Assembly (NCBI GenBank): GCA_963743575.1
Contig: CAVUQC010000001.1
Span: 51,337 to 115,336, forward strand
DNA: 64,000 bases
DNA from: DASUPK01 sp963743575
GTDB lineage: Bacteria; Actinomycetota; Thermoleophilia; Solirubrobacterales; 70-9
Direction of reading: 5' to 3'
Shown piece after piece: positions 24,838-33,538 of the stretch (position 1 is the stretch's first letter; each line of letters begins with the position of its first letter). Both the position numbers and the translations under genes were made by a program. The notes below the pieces were generated by a model. It did not search any database. It had not been told where the DNA came from and worked only from the letters and a program-made list of their open reading frames with translations.

Positions 24838-26493
24838 TTACTTCAGTTCCCAGGTGCTCCAGTCGTTCAGGTATGTCGGATGCACCTGCGCCGCATCGAA
24901 GTTGATGCGGTCGCTCATGAACTTCGGCACCTGCTCGGAGCCGTAGACCGCCACGTACGCCTTCTTGGCGGTGTACTCGTCCAGTGCCTGCCACTGGCTC
25001 GCCACCGAGTCCAGCTGCGTCGACGGGACGTTCTCCAGCTTGGCGAGCTGCTGCTGGATGAACGGATCGTTGACGTTGCCGAAGTTCTCATTGTTGACGG
25101 GCTGAATCGAGTTCGCATCGAGCAGCAGATAGAAGTCCGCCGGATTCGGGAAGTCCTGAATCCAGTCGGCGAATCCCGTCTGCGGCGCGGTCTTCGCGTT
25201 CCCGATCGTGGGGAAGTACGTCGTATCCGAAATCAACTTCGGAGTGGCGTGGTACCCGATCTTGTTCAGCAGGTCGGCGTAGTACTCCACGTACTGTGTC
25301 CGCGGCGCGCGCTGCTCGCCCCAGACGGTGACGTTCTGACCCGCAGTGCCCGACTGCTGCACCAGCTGCTGGGCCTTGGCGAGGTCGCCATGAGCGTCCG
25401 CCGCGCCGTACGGGCAGGCGCTGTCCGGGTGCCCGACGATCCCCTCCGGGAGGAAGAAGCACTCCGGCTGCAGGAACCCGCTTGCCAGGCGCTGCAGGGC
25501 CGGCCGGTCGATGGCGGTGTTGACCGCCTGGCGGGCCAGCTCATTGTTGAACGGCGGGATCTGCACGTTCAGGAAGAAATAGAACGTCGACGGAATCGTC
25601 ACCGGCTGGAATCGATCGCTTGCCTGTGACTGAATCTGCGGAACGATCGACGGAGGCACCGTGTCGCCGGCGTCGAAGTTGTCCGCCTGGTTGTTGAGGA
25701 CCTGCTGGGCAGCCGTCTGGGTGTTCGACTCGATCGTGACGTTGACCCGGTCGAGGTGCCCAGTCGGGATGTCCGGGATGTTCAGCGCGGCGAACTTCGG
25801 GTTCTTGACCACGCTGAAGGACTTGTTCGGAACGACATCCGTGATCATGTACGGCCCGACGCCCGGAGGCAGGTTGGTCGTCAGGGTGTGGTCCGGCGTA
25901 CCGCACGGGACCAGCCCCATCTCGGGGAAGGCCAGAACGTTCGAGAACGCGCCATACGGCTTGGCCAGCTGAATCGTGATCTTGCCCGTGGCGTCATCGG
26001 TCGTGATGCCCGAGATGTCGTTGGCCTTGCCCTCGTCGAAGTCGGTCGCGCCCGCGACGTTGTCGGTCACGAAGGACTTACCGCCCCAGTTGACCTTGAT
26101 CACGCGCTCGACCGTGCACTTGAAGTCGCTCGCCTTGACGGGCTGGCCGTTCGAGAAGACGAGGCCCTTGCGAAGGGTCAGGGTGTAGGTCTTCTGGTCC
26201 TGCGAGATCTGCGGCAGCGCGGTGGCGAGACCCGGAATGAGCTCGTTGCCGCCCGGCGCGTTCTCGTGCTTGTACGTGACCAGAGGCGTGTAGCTGATCC
26301 AGGTCGGCTCAGCGCCCTGGGTCGTGTACTCCTCCTGTGGATCGAGGTAGTCCGGCGCGGTGCCCATCAGGACCGTGGCCGTCCCTCCGTTCGACCCTCC
26401 CCCGCCACTGCTTCCGCCGCCGCAGGCAACCAATCCCAGCCCCGCCAGCGCGGTAATGCATCCCAGCAGAAGCAGCCTTCCAAGCTTGCTCAC
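24838..26493 (-). CDS. Peptide ABC transporter substrate-binding lipoprotein (SBP family 5)
   Basis: Captures peptides outside the membrane and delivers them to the permeases. The 551-residue protein starts at GTG 26493 with SKLGRLLLLGCITALAG, and a lipobox LVAC places the lipidated Cys near residue 24. A Gly/Ser spacer follows, then the family 5 fold with YTPLVTYK, KTYTLTLRKGLVFSNG and GADWIQDFPNPADF-like sequence (FADWIQDFPNPADFY). AAGGAGGA is centred about 10 bases upstream of the GTG and decides the start. Family 5 proteins may also bind nickel, sugars or other ligands. Confidence 0.93.
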   Translation of the reverse strand: MSKLGRLLLLGCITALAGLGLVACGGGSSGGGGSNGGTATVLMGTAPDYLDPQEEYTTQGAEPTWISYTPLVTYKHENAPGGNELIPGLATALPQISQDQKTYTLTLRKGLVFSNGQPVKASDFKCTVERVIKVNWGGKSFVTDNVAGATDFDEGKANDISGITTDDATGKITIQLAKPYGAFSNVLAFPEMGLVPCGTPDHTLTTNLPPGVGPYMITDVVPNKSFSVVKNPKFAALNIPDIPTGHLDRVNVTIESNTQTAAQQVLNNQADNFDAGDTVPPSIVPQIQSQASDRFQPVTIPSTFYFFLNVQIPPFNNELARQAVNTAIDRPALQRLASGFLQPECFFLPEGIVGHPDSACPYGAADAHGDLAKAQQLVQQSGTAGQNVTVWGEQRAPRTQYVEYYADLLNKIGYHATPKLISDTTYFPTIGNAKTAPQTGFADWIQDFPNPADFYLLLDANSIQPVNNENFGNVNDPFIQQQLAKLENVPSTQLDSVASQWQALDEYTAKKAYVAVYGSEQVPKFMSDRINFDAAQVHPTYLNDWSTWELK

Positions 26494-26546
26494 CCTGAGT
26501 TCCTCCTTGTAGTTGTCTCCCACACGGGAGTGGATCCCACCGGAGT

Positions 26547-26573
26547 CTTATACCTGTAAACGTGGATCGTCAA
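26547..26573 (-). promoter_or_regulatory. Candidate promoter of the peptide transporter operon
   Basis: On the minus strand TTGACG (26573-26568) and TATAAG (26552-26547) resemble -35 and -10 boxes, with a 15-base spacer that is slightly short. They lie about 55 bases upstream of the binding-protein GTG, in the gap after alaS. A small hairpin, CTCCC-GTGT-GGGAG (26517-26530), is in the leader. Confidence 0.4.
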
Positions 26574-26606
26574 GCATCCCCTTCAGAGTTCTCCGTTAAG
26601 GCGAGC

Positions 26607-29261
26607 CTAAGAGGCGAGCTTGGCCTCAATGGCGTCTCGAGCAGCCGAGAGCGCCTCATCCAGCTTGGAGGGATCCCGTCCCCCCGCCTGGGCGACGTTC
26701 TCGCGGCCACCCCCGCCCCCGCCGACGATCTGGGCGACCTCGCGGATCACGTCGGCCGCGGAAATGCCGCGATCGGTGACCTCCTTGCTGAAGCTCGCGA
26801 CCAGCGCCACCTTGTCGTCGGCCGCGCCGCCGAGCACCACCGCCGCCTCCCCAGCGCGCGACTTGATCCGATCGGCGAGCTCGAGCAAGGAGCGCTGGTC
26901 GGCGTTGTCTCCCCTGCCCACGAAGACCGTCACGCCGCTGATTCTCTGCCCGGTTGCCGCCATCTCCTCGGCCCGCTTGGAGAGGTCGGCCGAGCCGGCC
27001 TGCTTGGCGCTCTGCTCGAGCTCGGCCAGGCGATCGGCCAGCCGGCGGGCGCCCGCGACCGGATCCTGCTCGGCGCCGACGATCCGGCCGACCTCGCTCA
27101 GGCTCCGCGACCTCGACCGGAACCAGTCGATCGCAGCCGGGCCGGTGAGCGCCTCGATCCGGCGGACGTTCGCTGCGCTCGATCCCTCGGAGGCGATGGC
27201 GAAGATGCCGATCTCGGCCGTGTTCGGGACGTGCGTGCCTCCGCAGAGCTCGCGTGAGACGTCCTCGACCTCGACCATGCGCACCCAGTCCCCGTACTTC
27301 TCGCCGAACAGGGCCATCGCGCCGAGCCGCTCGGCATCCATCCGCGACATCTCGAGCGCGCGGACGAAGTGGCTCTCCTTGATCCACTCGTTGACGCGGT
27401 CGCCGACGTCGCGGAGCTCGTCGGCCGTCAGCGGGGCTCCATGGGTGAAGTCGAAGCGAAGCTTGTCCGGGCGAACCGAGGAGCCCGCCTGGCGCACGTG
27501 CGTCCCGAGCCGCTCGCGCAGAGCCGCGTGCAGGAGGTGGGTGGCCGTGTGGTTTCGCATCGTCGCGAAGCGCGCGACATGGTCGACCTCCGCCTCAACC
27601 CGCACCCCCGGGCTTAGCCCCCCGGGGTCTGACCCCTTAATGAAGGGGTCTGACCCCTGGGTGTCCAGTTCCAGCGCCTGGTCCTCGCCGATCCGGTAGA
27701 CGTCGGCCACCCTGGCGCTTCCCCCCGCCCAGCGGACCTCGCCCGCATCGGCGACCTGGCCGCCACCCTCGGGATAGAAGGGGCTCTCCTCGAGCTTGAC
27801 GAGCGCCTTCCCATTGTCCCCCTGAATCGCGAGCAGGCTGGTCTCGGCCCGCAGCTTCTCGTAGCCGACGAAGCGTGACGGGGGTGCCTCCGAGGCGAAG
27901 CTGAGCACGGCGCCGTGATGGTCCTCGGAGCCGTGGGCGGTCGCGGTCCCCATCCGGGCGCGGGTGCGCTGCTCCTCCATCAGCTCCTCGAATCCCTCGT
28001 CGTCCACGGAGAGCCCCTCCTCGGCCAGCAGCTCCTTGGTGAGGTCGTAGGGGAACCCGTAGGTGTCGTGGAGCTTGAACGCGTCCTCGGCATCGATCCA
28101 GGAGGTCCGGTCCTCGTGGGCGTGCCGGATCAGGTCCCGCACCAACTGCATGCCTCGGTCGAGGGTGCGGCCGAAGCTCTCCTCCTCATCGTTCACCCAG
28201 CGCATCACCGTGTCCCGCTCGGCCTCGAGCTCCGGGTAGGCAGACCCGAGGATGTCGATCGCTTCTCCAGCGAAGCGCTCCATGAACGGCGCCTCGAGCC
28301 CGAGCGAGCGGCCACGGTGGATCGCGCGGCGCAGGATGCGGCGCAGGACGTAGCCGCGCTCCTCGTTCGACGGGACCACGCCGTCGGCGATCATCGCCGC
28401 GGCGCCCCGAGAGTGATCGGCGAGTATGCGCATTGCGCGGGTCGTCGGGACGTCCTGCGTGTAGGAGCGACCTGACAACTTCTCGGCGAGATCGACGATC
28501 GGCCGCAGCGAGTCGACGTCGAAGACGGACTCAACCCCCTGGAGGACGGCCGCCATGCGCTCCAGCCCCATGCCGGTGTCGATGCTCTTCATCGGCAGCT
28601 CGCTGAGCGAGCCGTCGGCGGCCAGGTCGTAGGTCATGAAGACGTGGTTCCAGTACTCCAGGTAGCGATCGGTGTCGTCGCCGGGCCGGTCGTCGGAGCG
28701 GCCGAACTCCGAGCCGCGGTCGAGGTACATCTCCGAACAGGGGCCACACGGGCCCGTGTCGCCCCCCTGCCAGAAGTTCTCCGAGCGCGGCAGCGCCACG
28801 ATGCGCTCCTCGGGCACGCCGATCGAGCGCCAGATCTCGATCGACTCCGTGTCCGGCCCGAGCCCGAGCTCCTCGTCGCCCTCGAAGACCGACACCCAGA
28901 TCAGCTCGGGATCGAATCCGAATCCCTCCGTGGAGAGCTCCCAGCCCCAGGCGATCGACTGCTCCTTGAAGTAGTCGCCGAAGCTCCAGTTACCGAGCAT
29001 CTCGAAGAAGGTGAGATGGCGGGCGGTGTTCCCGACCTCGTCGATGTCGACGGTTCGGAAGCAGCGCTGAACGTCCGCGACGCGCGGGGCCGGCGGCTCG
29101 GCGTCACCGCGGAAGTACGGCTTGAAGGGCTGCATTCCCGCGGTGGTGAGGAGCACGGACGGGTCGTCCACCGACGGAACCAGGGACGCCGAGGGCACGA
29201 TCCGATGACCGCGCTCCTCGAAGAACGAGAGGTACGTGCTGCGGATCTCTTCAGTGTTCAC
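26607..29261 (-). CDS. alaS: Alanyl-tRNA synthetase
   Basis: Charges tRNA-Ala; 884 residues from GTG 29261. Aminoacylation domain: TTAGMQPFKPYF, CFRTVDIDEVGNTARHLTFFEML, GDTGPCGPCSEM. Editing domain: MRNHTATHLLHAALR with the zinc-type His pair and ELCGGTHVPNTAEI (Cys-x-x-x-His). The C-terminal region ends in GGGGGGRENVAQAGG (DHHA1). An in-frame GSDPFIKGSDPGGLSPG segment, encoded by a palindromic repeat, is inserted just before the editing domain. The frame stays open upstream of the GTG through a dispersed structured element; GTG is preferred because NTEEIRSTYLSFFEERGH is the family N-terminus. Confidence 0.95.
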   Translation of the reverse strand: MNTEEIRSTYLSFFEERGHRIVPSASLVPSVDDPSVLLTTAGMQPFKPYFRGDAEPPAPRVADVQRCFRTVDIDEVGNTARHLTFFEMLGNWSFGDYFKEQSIAWGWELSTEGFGFDPELIWVSVFEGDEELGLGPDTESIEIWRSIGVPEERIVALPRSENFWQGGDTGPCGPCSEMYLDRGSEFGRSDDRPGDDTDRYLEYWNHVFMTYDLAADGSLSELPMKSIDTGMGLERMAAVLQGVESVFDVDSLRPIVDLAEKLSGRSYTQDVPTTRAMRILADHSRGAAAMIADGVVPSNEERGYVLRRILRRAIHRGRSLGLEAPFMERFAGEAIDILGSAYPELEAERDTVMRWVNDEEESFGRTLDRGMQLVRDLIRHAHEDRTSWIDAEDAFKLHDTYGFPYDLTKELLAEEGLSVDDEGFEELMEEQRTRARMGTATAHGSEDHHGAVLSFASEAPPSRFVGYEKLRAETSLLAIQGDNGKALVKLEESPFYPEGGGQVADAGEVRWAGGSARVADVYRIGEDQALELDTQGSDPFIKGSDPGGLSPGVRVEAEVDHVARFATMRNHTATHLLHAALRERLGTHVRQAGSSVRPDKLRFDFTHGAPLTADELRDVGDRVNEWIKESHFVRALEMSRMDAERLGAMALFGEKYGDWVRMVEVEDVSRELCGGTHVPNTAEIGIFAIASEGSSAANVRRIEALTGPAAIDWFRSRSRSLSEVGRIVGAEQDPVAGARRLADRLAELEQSAKQAGSADLSKRAEEMAATGQRISGVTVFVGRGDNADQRSLLELADRIKSRAGEAAVVLGGAADDKVALVASFSKEVTDRGISAADVIREVAQIVGGGGGGRENVAQAGGRDPSKLDEALSAARDAIEAKLAS
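27624..27657. repeat. Double palindromic repeat inserted in frame in alaS
   Basis: The 13-base near-palindrome GGGGTCTGACCCC occurs at 27624-27636 and again at 27645-27657, separated by TTAATGAA, with a further GC-rich palindromic stretch (CCCCCGGG...CCCCGGGG) on its left. It encodes the GSDPFIKGSDPGG insertion of AlaRS. It looks like a REP-type mobile palindrome tolerated inside a coding region. Confidence 0.7.
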
Positions 29262-29276
29262 CGACCGCAGTCTAAG

Positions 29277-29375
29277 GACGGCTTCGCCATCAGATCGCGA
29301 CCACAAGCGGCCGCCCCACATAAGTCGCTTCGGGCTTAGCCCTTCGCTCCAAAGTGGAGCGGCCTGGTGGTCGCT
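29277..29375 (-). repeat. Structured dispersed element, copy 1 (upstream of alaS)
   Basis: About 99 bases, shared with two other sites in the window. On the minus strand the outer stem GCGACCAC/GTGGTCGC (29374-29367 with 29304-29297) and inner stem GGCCGC/GCGGCC (29364-29359 with 29314-29309) are separated by an internal loop CA/GCTT. A further CCAC/GTGG helix encloses a hairpin GC-GAA-GGGC-TAA-GCCC-GAA-GC with a symmetric GAA/GAA loop. A 3' hairpin GATGGC-GAA-GCCGTC ends 15 bases before the alaS GTG. It could be a leader RNA or a mobile palindrome. Confidence 0.7.
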
Positions 29376-30339
29376 AGGGAACGATCGCCGTGGTGACCTG
29401 GACCTTGCCGGCCAGCTTCTTGGCCTTGATCTTGAACCTGACGCGGCCCTTGTGGACGCGCGAGAGGTTGATCACCGTGTAGCTGGCGCCGCGGGTCTGC
29501 TTGGCCTTGATCCGACCGCCGTGCTTCTTCGCGCTCTGGGCGACCGCGGAGGAATGACCGCCACCGCCCTGCGTGAATCCGAACACCTGGATCTTGGATC
29601 CTGGCGTCCAGCTCGTGACGATCTGCGACGTATCACCATCTGCTGGGAACGAGAGGGCCTTCACCTGGCCCGGCTTCGTGAGGGTCTTGGTGATCTGGAT
29701 CGGATCGGTCTCACAGTTGATCCGGGCGTTGACGATCGCCGCCACGGTCCGGAGCTGGGCGGTGTTGGTGACGTTGAACGGAGCCGGCCCGCCGGTGTCC
29801 GACGCGATCTGGCTCAGCACCGTCGGATCCACGGTCCCGAACCCGACGACGTAGGTCTTGATGTTCGGGCTCTTCCAGACGTTGGGATCGGGATCGAAGT
29901 TCGGCGCCCCATCACTCAGGAAAATCCGGGCATTGGCGCCCGGGTTCTGGCCGTTCGCCACGGTGAACCCCTGCTCATAGTCAGTGCCTCCGTTGTCGGC
30001 CTGGACCGCGTTCAGCGAGGACTTGATCACCCCGAGATTGGGCCCGATCGGATTCGCCAAGAACAGCGGCACGGCGTCGCTTCCGAACTCGACGCCACCC
30101 ATTTTCTTGTCCGGGTTCAGGGTGGCCAGGATGTTGACCATGTCGACGCGGAACCGGTTGTCGTCCGTGATCGACATCGAGCCGGAGTCGTCGATGATCG
30201 CCTCGAGGTTGTTGGCGACGGTGCAGTTCGGCAACGAAGCCGCGCCGGCGCTTGAAGAGCCGCCCGCCGCAAGGACGGCGAGCAGGCCGACCACCGACGC
30301 AACTCCGGCCACGGCCTTGATCCTCGAATCGAAGTTCAT
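29374..30339 (-). CDS. Secreted von Willebrand factor A domain protein
   Basis: A 321-residue exported protein. The signal peptide (KAVAGVASVVGLLAVLAAGG, then Ala-rich cleavage region) precedes a VWA domain with the MIDAS motif IIDDSGSMS (about residues 48-56), a Thr in GGTDYEQGF and FLSDGAPN supplying the Asp. The last third is beta-rich and basic (KIKAKKLAGKVQVTT). VWA proteins bind ligands through a metal ion; the ligand is unknown. GGGGATAAGA precedes ATG 30339. The stop codon lies at the edge of structured element copy 1. Confidence 0.82.
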   Translation of the reverse strand: MNFDSRIKAVAGVASVVGLLAVLAAGGSSSAGAASLPNCTVANNLEAIIDDSGSMSITDDNRFRVDMVNILATLNPDKKMGGVEFGSDAVPLFLANPIGPNLGVIKSSLNAVQADNGGTDYEQGFTVANGQNPGANARIFLSDGAPNFDPDPNVWKSPNIKTYVVGFGTVDPTVLSQIASDTGGPAPFNVTNTAQLRTVAAIVNARINCETDPIQITKTLTKPGQVKALSFPADGDTSQIVTSWTPGSKIQVFGFTQGGGGHSSAVAQSAKKHGGRIKAKQTRGASYTVINLSRVHKGRVRFKIKAKKLAGKVQVTTAIVP

Positions 30340-30411
30340 TCTTATCCCCTTTTTCTTCCGGTTGTCGGCTGCGGGGCCAAACTACTCCCCACAATCGCGA
30401 AAGGGAAGCGT

Positions 30412-31848
30412 CTAGACGATCGTCCCGTGGCCCACGACCAGGTCGCCGTCGAGCAGGCACGCCACCTGGCCGGGTGCGACTCGGTCCACAGGCTCCGTCA
30501 GCGAGACGATCGCCTCGTCGCCGCCGTTCTCCTCCACCCGGCACTCCCGGCGAGGCGAGTGGTAGCGCAGGCGCACCCCATCGACCCGATCCGCGGGACG
30601 GTTGAGCCGAGTACCCCGGATGCGAATCCGGTGCGTCGAGAGCTGGTCGCGCGGGCCGGCCACGACGCGGTTGGCGGCGGCGTCGGTCTCGAGGACGTAG
30701 AGCGGCTCGCCGCCGCCCACCCTCAGGCCCCGCCTCTGCCCGACCGTGAAGTTGTGATGGCCCTCGTGCAACCCGAGGCGGCGACCCGAGCGGTCGACGA
30801 CCTCTCCCGAGCGATCCTCGAGACCCGCATGCCGCCGCAGGAACTCGCGCTTGCCCTGGCCGGCGAGGAAGCAGAGATCCTGGCTCTCGGAGCGCCCTGC
30901 GACCTCCAGCCCGGCGCGGTGAGCGATTTCCCGGACCTCGGGCTTGGTCAGCTCCCCGAGGGGGAACCGGAGGCGCTCGAGCGATTCCGGCCGCAGGCCC
31001 GACAGCATGTACGTCTGGTCCTTGGCGCCATCAGCGGCGCCGCTGAGCAGCGGCCCGAGCCCGTCGTCGGCGAGGCGGGCGTAGTGACCGGTGGCTAGCT
31101 TCGTCGCGCCAAGGCGATCGGCGAGGGCGATCATCGCGTCGAGCCGCAGCTCTCCGTTGCAGAGCACACAGGGGTTCGGGGTGCGCCCCTCTGCATAGCC
31201 GCGCAGGAACGGGTCCACCACGCCGGCGCGGAACTCCCCCTCCAGATCCAGGGTGAGATGGGGGAGGCCGAGCGAATGTGCGAGGCGGCGCGCGCCGAGC
31301 ACCGCCTCCGGCGAGCAGCAGCTCTTCTCGCCGTCGGTCTCCCGGTCCGCCCATAGCTTGAGCGTGACCGCGACGACGTCGTGGCCGGCCTCGCGTTCGC
31401 GAAGAGCCGCCACGGCTGAGTCGACTCCCCCGCTCAGGGCGACGAGGACCCGCTCGCCCTGGGCGGGCCGCTCAGTCAGCGCTGCCCCCGATCCGGTGAG
31501 CGCCGAGAGCGCGCGATGGAGTGCATCGGCCGCGAGGACTGCTGCGTGGCGATGGGTGGGCGCGAGCCCGCCGAGCTCGGCCTCGATCTCCTCCGCGCCA
31601 ATCCGTGCGGCGTCCAGGACGGACGCGCCCTCCGCCAGATCGGCGACAGCGGCGGCAGCGGCCGCGCTTGCGGCGCAGCCCTCGCGATCGAAGGTGGTCT
31701 GCTGGATCGTGGCCTCCCGGACGAGCAGGGAGACCCGGACGAGGTCCCCGCACGGAGCGCCACCGGCCGAGCCGCTGGAGGCGCCGGCGGGCTCGGGCCC
31801 ACGGCGGGTGTCGTCGGCGAGATACTGCTCCAGGAGGTCTCGAGTCAC
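30412..31848 (-). CDS. mnmA: IscU/NifU-like domain fused to tRNA 2-thiouridylase MnmA
   Basis: MnmA puts sulfur on U34 of Lys, Glu and Gln tRNAs. Residues about 115-478 are MnmA: PP-loop LVALSGGVDSAVAAL, SCCSPEAVLGARRLAHSLGLPH, NPCVLCN with a Cys-x-x-Cys, SESQDLCFLAG and the C-terminal beta-barrel (FTVGQRRGLRVG). Residues 1-110 are an IscU/NifU_N scaffold fold: GGAPCGDLV (first Cys), DREGCAASAAA (second Cys), EAELGGLAPTHRHAAVLA where the third scaffold Cys is missing. GTG 31848 is chosen because the scaffold domain starts there; the frame is open further upstream through element copy 2. Confidence 0.85.
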   Translation of the reverse strand: MTRDLLEQYLADDTRRGPEPAGASSGSAGGAPCGDLVRVSLLVREATIQQTTFDREGCAASAAAAAAVADLAEGASVLDAARIGAEEIEAELGGLAPTHRHAAVLAADALHRALSALTGSGAALTERPAQGERVLVALSGGVDSAVAALREREAGHDVVAVTLKLWADRETDGEKSCCSPEAVLGARRLAHSLGLPHLTLDLEGEFRAGVVDPFLRGYAEGRTPNPCVLCNGELRLDAMIALADRLGATKLATGHYARLADDGLGPLLSGAADGAKDQTYMLSGLRPESLERLRFPLGELTKPEVREIAHRAGLEVAGRSESQDLCFLAGQGKREFLRRHAGLEDRSGEVVDRSGRRLGLHEGHHNFTVGQRRGLRVGGGEPLYVLETDAAANRVVAGPRDQLSTHRIRIRGTRLNRPADRVDGVRLRYHSPRRECRVEENGGDEAIVSLTEPVDRVAPGQVACLLDGDLVVGHGTIV

Positions 31849-31946
31849 GAATTCACCATCAGGTCGCGGCCACAAGCGGCCGCCCATGATAAGTCGCTGC
31901 GGGATTCGCCCTTCGCTCCAGAAATGTGCGGCCTGGTGGCCGCTAA
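31847..31946 (-). repeat. Structured dispersed element, copy 2 (5' end of mnmA)
   Basis: Same architecture as at 29277. On the minus strand the outer stem is GCGGCCAC/GTGGCCGC (31943-31936 with 31873-31866), inner stem GGCCGC/GCGGCC (31933-31928 with 31883-31878), internal loop again CA/GCTT, central hairpin GC-GAA-GGG-loop-CCC. Compared with copy 1 an A-T pair has become G-C, keeping the stem. The 3' GAA hairpin is degenerate, where the mnmA start codon falls. The remaining gap to 32120 shows no gene. Confidence 0.7.
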
Positions 31947-32120
31947 GAGGCTCCAACCTGCCGTCTGCCGCCCCGGCTTGGTAACCCGTGTCGCATAGGT
32001 GGTGGTCTACCGAGGATCCCGAGGGATCTCCGGAAATCGACCCCCAAGCCAGTTGTGTTGGGTCAACGTAAGGAGCGGTTCGCGTACAGGCTCGGGCCTG
32101 AACTCAACCCTAGCAATCGC

Positions 32121-32477
32121 TCAATGGGTGTCCGGCTCGTCTTCGAGGTGCCACGAGGAGATCAGCCCGTCGCGGATCCCGAGCTCGATCGCGACCCTCG
32201 AGGTGTCCCCGACCTCCCCGCTCTCGCGCCACACGTATTGGAGCTCGGCGTGGACCAGCAGGCCTGCACCGGCCTCCTCCATCTCGACCGGGACGTAGCG
32301 GCGAATGAGGTGGTCGAAGGCCTTCCCGGCCCAGGCGACCGCCGCCTTGGTCCCGCGATGAACGGTCCGCTCGGTGCGGATTTCGACCTCGGGATGGACG
32401 AGCTCGCCCACCGCCACCTGGTCACACGCGCTGAGCGCGGCCAGGAAGCGGCGAGCGAGCTCCTCGTTCGCGACTAT
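32121..32477 (-). CDS. SnoaL-like/DUF4440-type small alpha+beta barrel protein, start uncertain
   Basis: A 118-residue NTF2-like protein: ANEELARRFLAALSACDQ helix, VGELVHPEVEIRTERTVHRG, and AELQYVWRESGEVGD strands ending in ISSWHLEDE. Members bind small molecules or act as cyclases; no function can be named. No ATG, GTG or TTG lies at the expected place. The frame would begin at ATA in ATAG overlapping the stop of the upstream membrane protein, the same arrangement as the GTGA/ATGA overlaps elsewhere, so either a non-standard start or a G-to-A change in ATG. Confidence 0.6.
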   Translation of the reverse strand: MVANEELARRFLAALSACDQVAVGELVHPEVEIRTERTVHRGTKAAVAWAGKAFDHLIRRYVPVEMEEAGAGLLVHAELQYVWRESGEVGDTSRVAIELGIRDGLISSWHLEDEPDTH

Positions 32478-33493
32478 CTGCCCTTCAGGTTCTGCGCAAG
32501 GCGCCGAGGCTGGTCGCCCAGGCTGGCCTCCCGCGTGAAGCTGAGCCCGAGGGCGATCAGCCCGAGGCCGAGCAGGACCCACGGCCAGACGCCGAGCTTG
32601 AACGGGTGTGGGGGCGTCGAGTTCAGGTCGAGCCCGGCGATCACGAGGAAGAGCACGAGCCCGATTGCGCCGATGTACACCGGTCCCCTCACACCGATCT
32701 GCGAGCCGACCGCGACCAGGCCGAGCGACACGAGCAGCAGCAGGGTGTCCCAGACGTTGGTGGTCTCGATCGGCGGCGTGCCGGTGCCCAGCGGATTCAG
32801 GTTGCCCAGCGCCGTGATCCCGAGCGCGCAGCCGATCACCGCCGCGATCCCCGCCCCGGTGAGGAGCTCCGATGCCTTCCAGAGGCTGAGGTCGCCGGAA
32901 GGCGTGGTCGCGCTGGCGGCGACCTTGTCCCCGCCCGGGTTGTTCCGCCACAGGTAGAGACCGCCCGCCAGCAAGCCGAGGGCGATCAGGCCGAGCAGGC
33001 CGCGATAGATGCCCCAGTGCGCGTTGATGCCACCCGAGAGAAGCTTGTCCCAGAGAGCCGTCCAGCTGATGATCAGCGCGATCGACCCGAGCAGGAGCTG
33101 AACGCGGACCCCGGCGACGATTCCCGAATAGAAGGCGAGACCGGCCGTCACCAGGAAGATCCAGAACAGGTTCAGCGCCGTGTTCGGCGTACCGCCGACC
33201 ATGTTGACGAACTGCATCAGCCCGAGCATCACGAAGACCAGCCCGAAGACGCTGAAGACGACCTGCCACGGACGCAGCTCCTCCGTCCGGGGCCTGGACA
33301 GGACCGCCCCGTAGAGCACCACCGCAGGGATCGCGAGCACCACGAACATCGGGAAATCAGCCCACTGACTCGGATTCAGCGGAAACAACGGGCCCTTCCG
33401 GACGTAGATCATCAGCGCGCCCAGGCCGAACAGCAGCCCTCCGATCTTGCGCAGCGCGTCGCGGGTGTCGTCGGGTTTGAGGAGATCGTTCAT
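32474..33493 (-). CDS. Polytopic membrane protein of unknown function
   Basis: A 339-residue protein with about ten hydrophobic segments in two groups of similar spacing, for example GGLLFGLGALMIYV, FPMFVVLAIPAVVLYGAVL, AALNLFWIFLVTAGLAFY, and WVLLGLGLIALGLSF at the end. A short hydrophilic loop (GGDKVAASATTPSGD) divides the halves. I do not recognise a transporter motif. It starts at ATG 33493 and is coupled to the SnoaL-like gene. Its position after the GH3 gene suggests an envelope role, but that is weak. Confidence 0.65.
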   Translation of the reverse strand: MNDLLKPDDTRDALRKIGGLLFGLGALMIYVRKGPLFPLNPSQWADFPMFVVLAIPAVVLYGAVLSRPRTEELRPWQVVFSVFGLVFVMLGLMQFVNMVGGTPNTALNLFWIFLVTAGLAFYSGIVAGVRVQLLLGSIALIISWTALWDKLLSGGINAHWGIYRGLLGLIALGLLAGGLYLWRNNPGGDKVAASATTPSGDLSLWKASELLTGAGIAAVIGCALGITALGNLNPLGTGTPPIETTNVWDTLLLLVSLGLVAVGSQIGVRGPVYIGAIGLVLFLVIAGLDLNSTPPHPFKLGVWPWVLLGLGLIALGLSFTREASLGDQPRRLAQNLKGR

Positions 33494-33538
33494 CGGTCTG
33501 CCTTCGCCTCCCAGGAGTTGGGGATTTGCGGCCGGACC

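Noticed and set aside
26596..26610. TTAAGGCGAGCCTAA as a second DtxR-like operator
   Set aside because: It is imperfect (an extra A in one arm) and overlaps the alaS stop codon; not convincing beside the perfect palindrome at 4764.
29277..31956. Reading the elements as in-frame N-terminal extensions of AlaRS and MnmA
   Set aside because: The frame is open in both cases, but copy 3 has a stop in the same frame and substitutions do not favour third codon positions, so constraint looks structural rather than coding.
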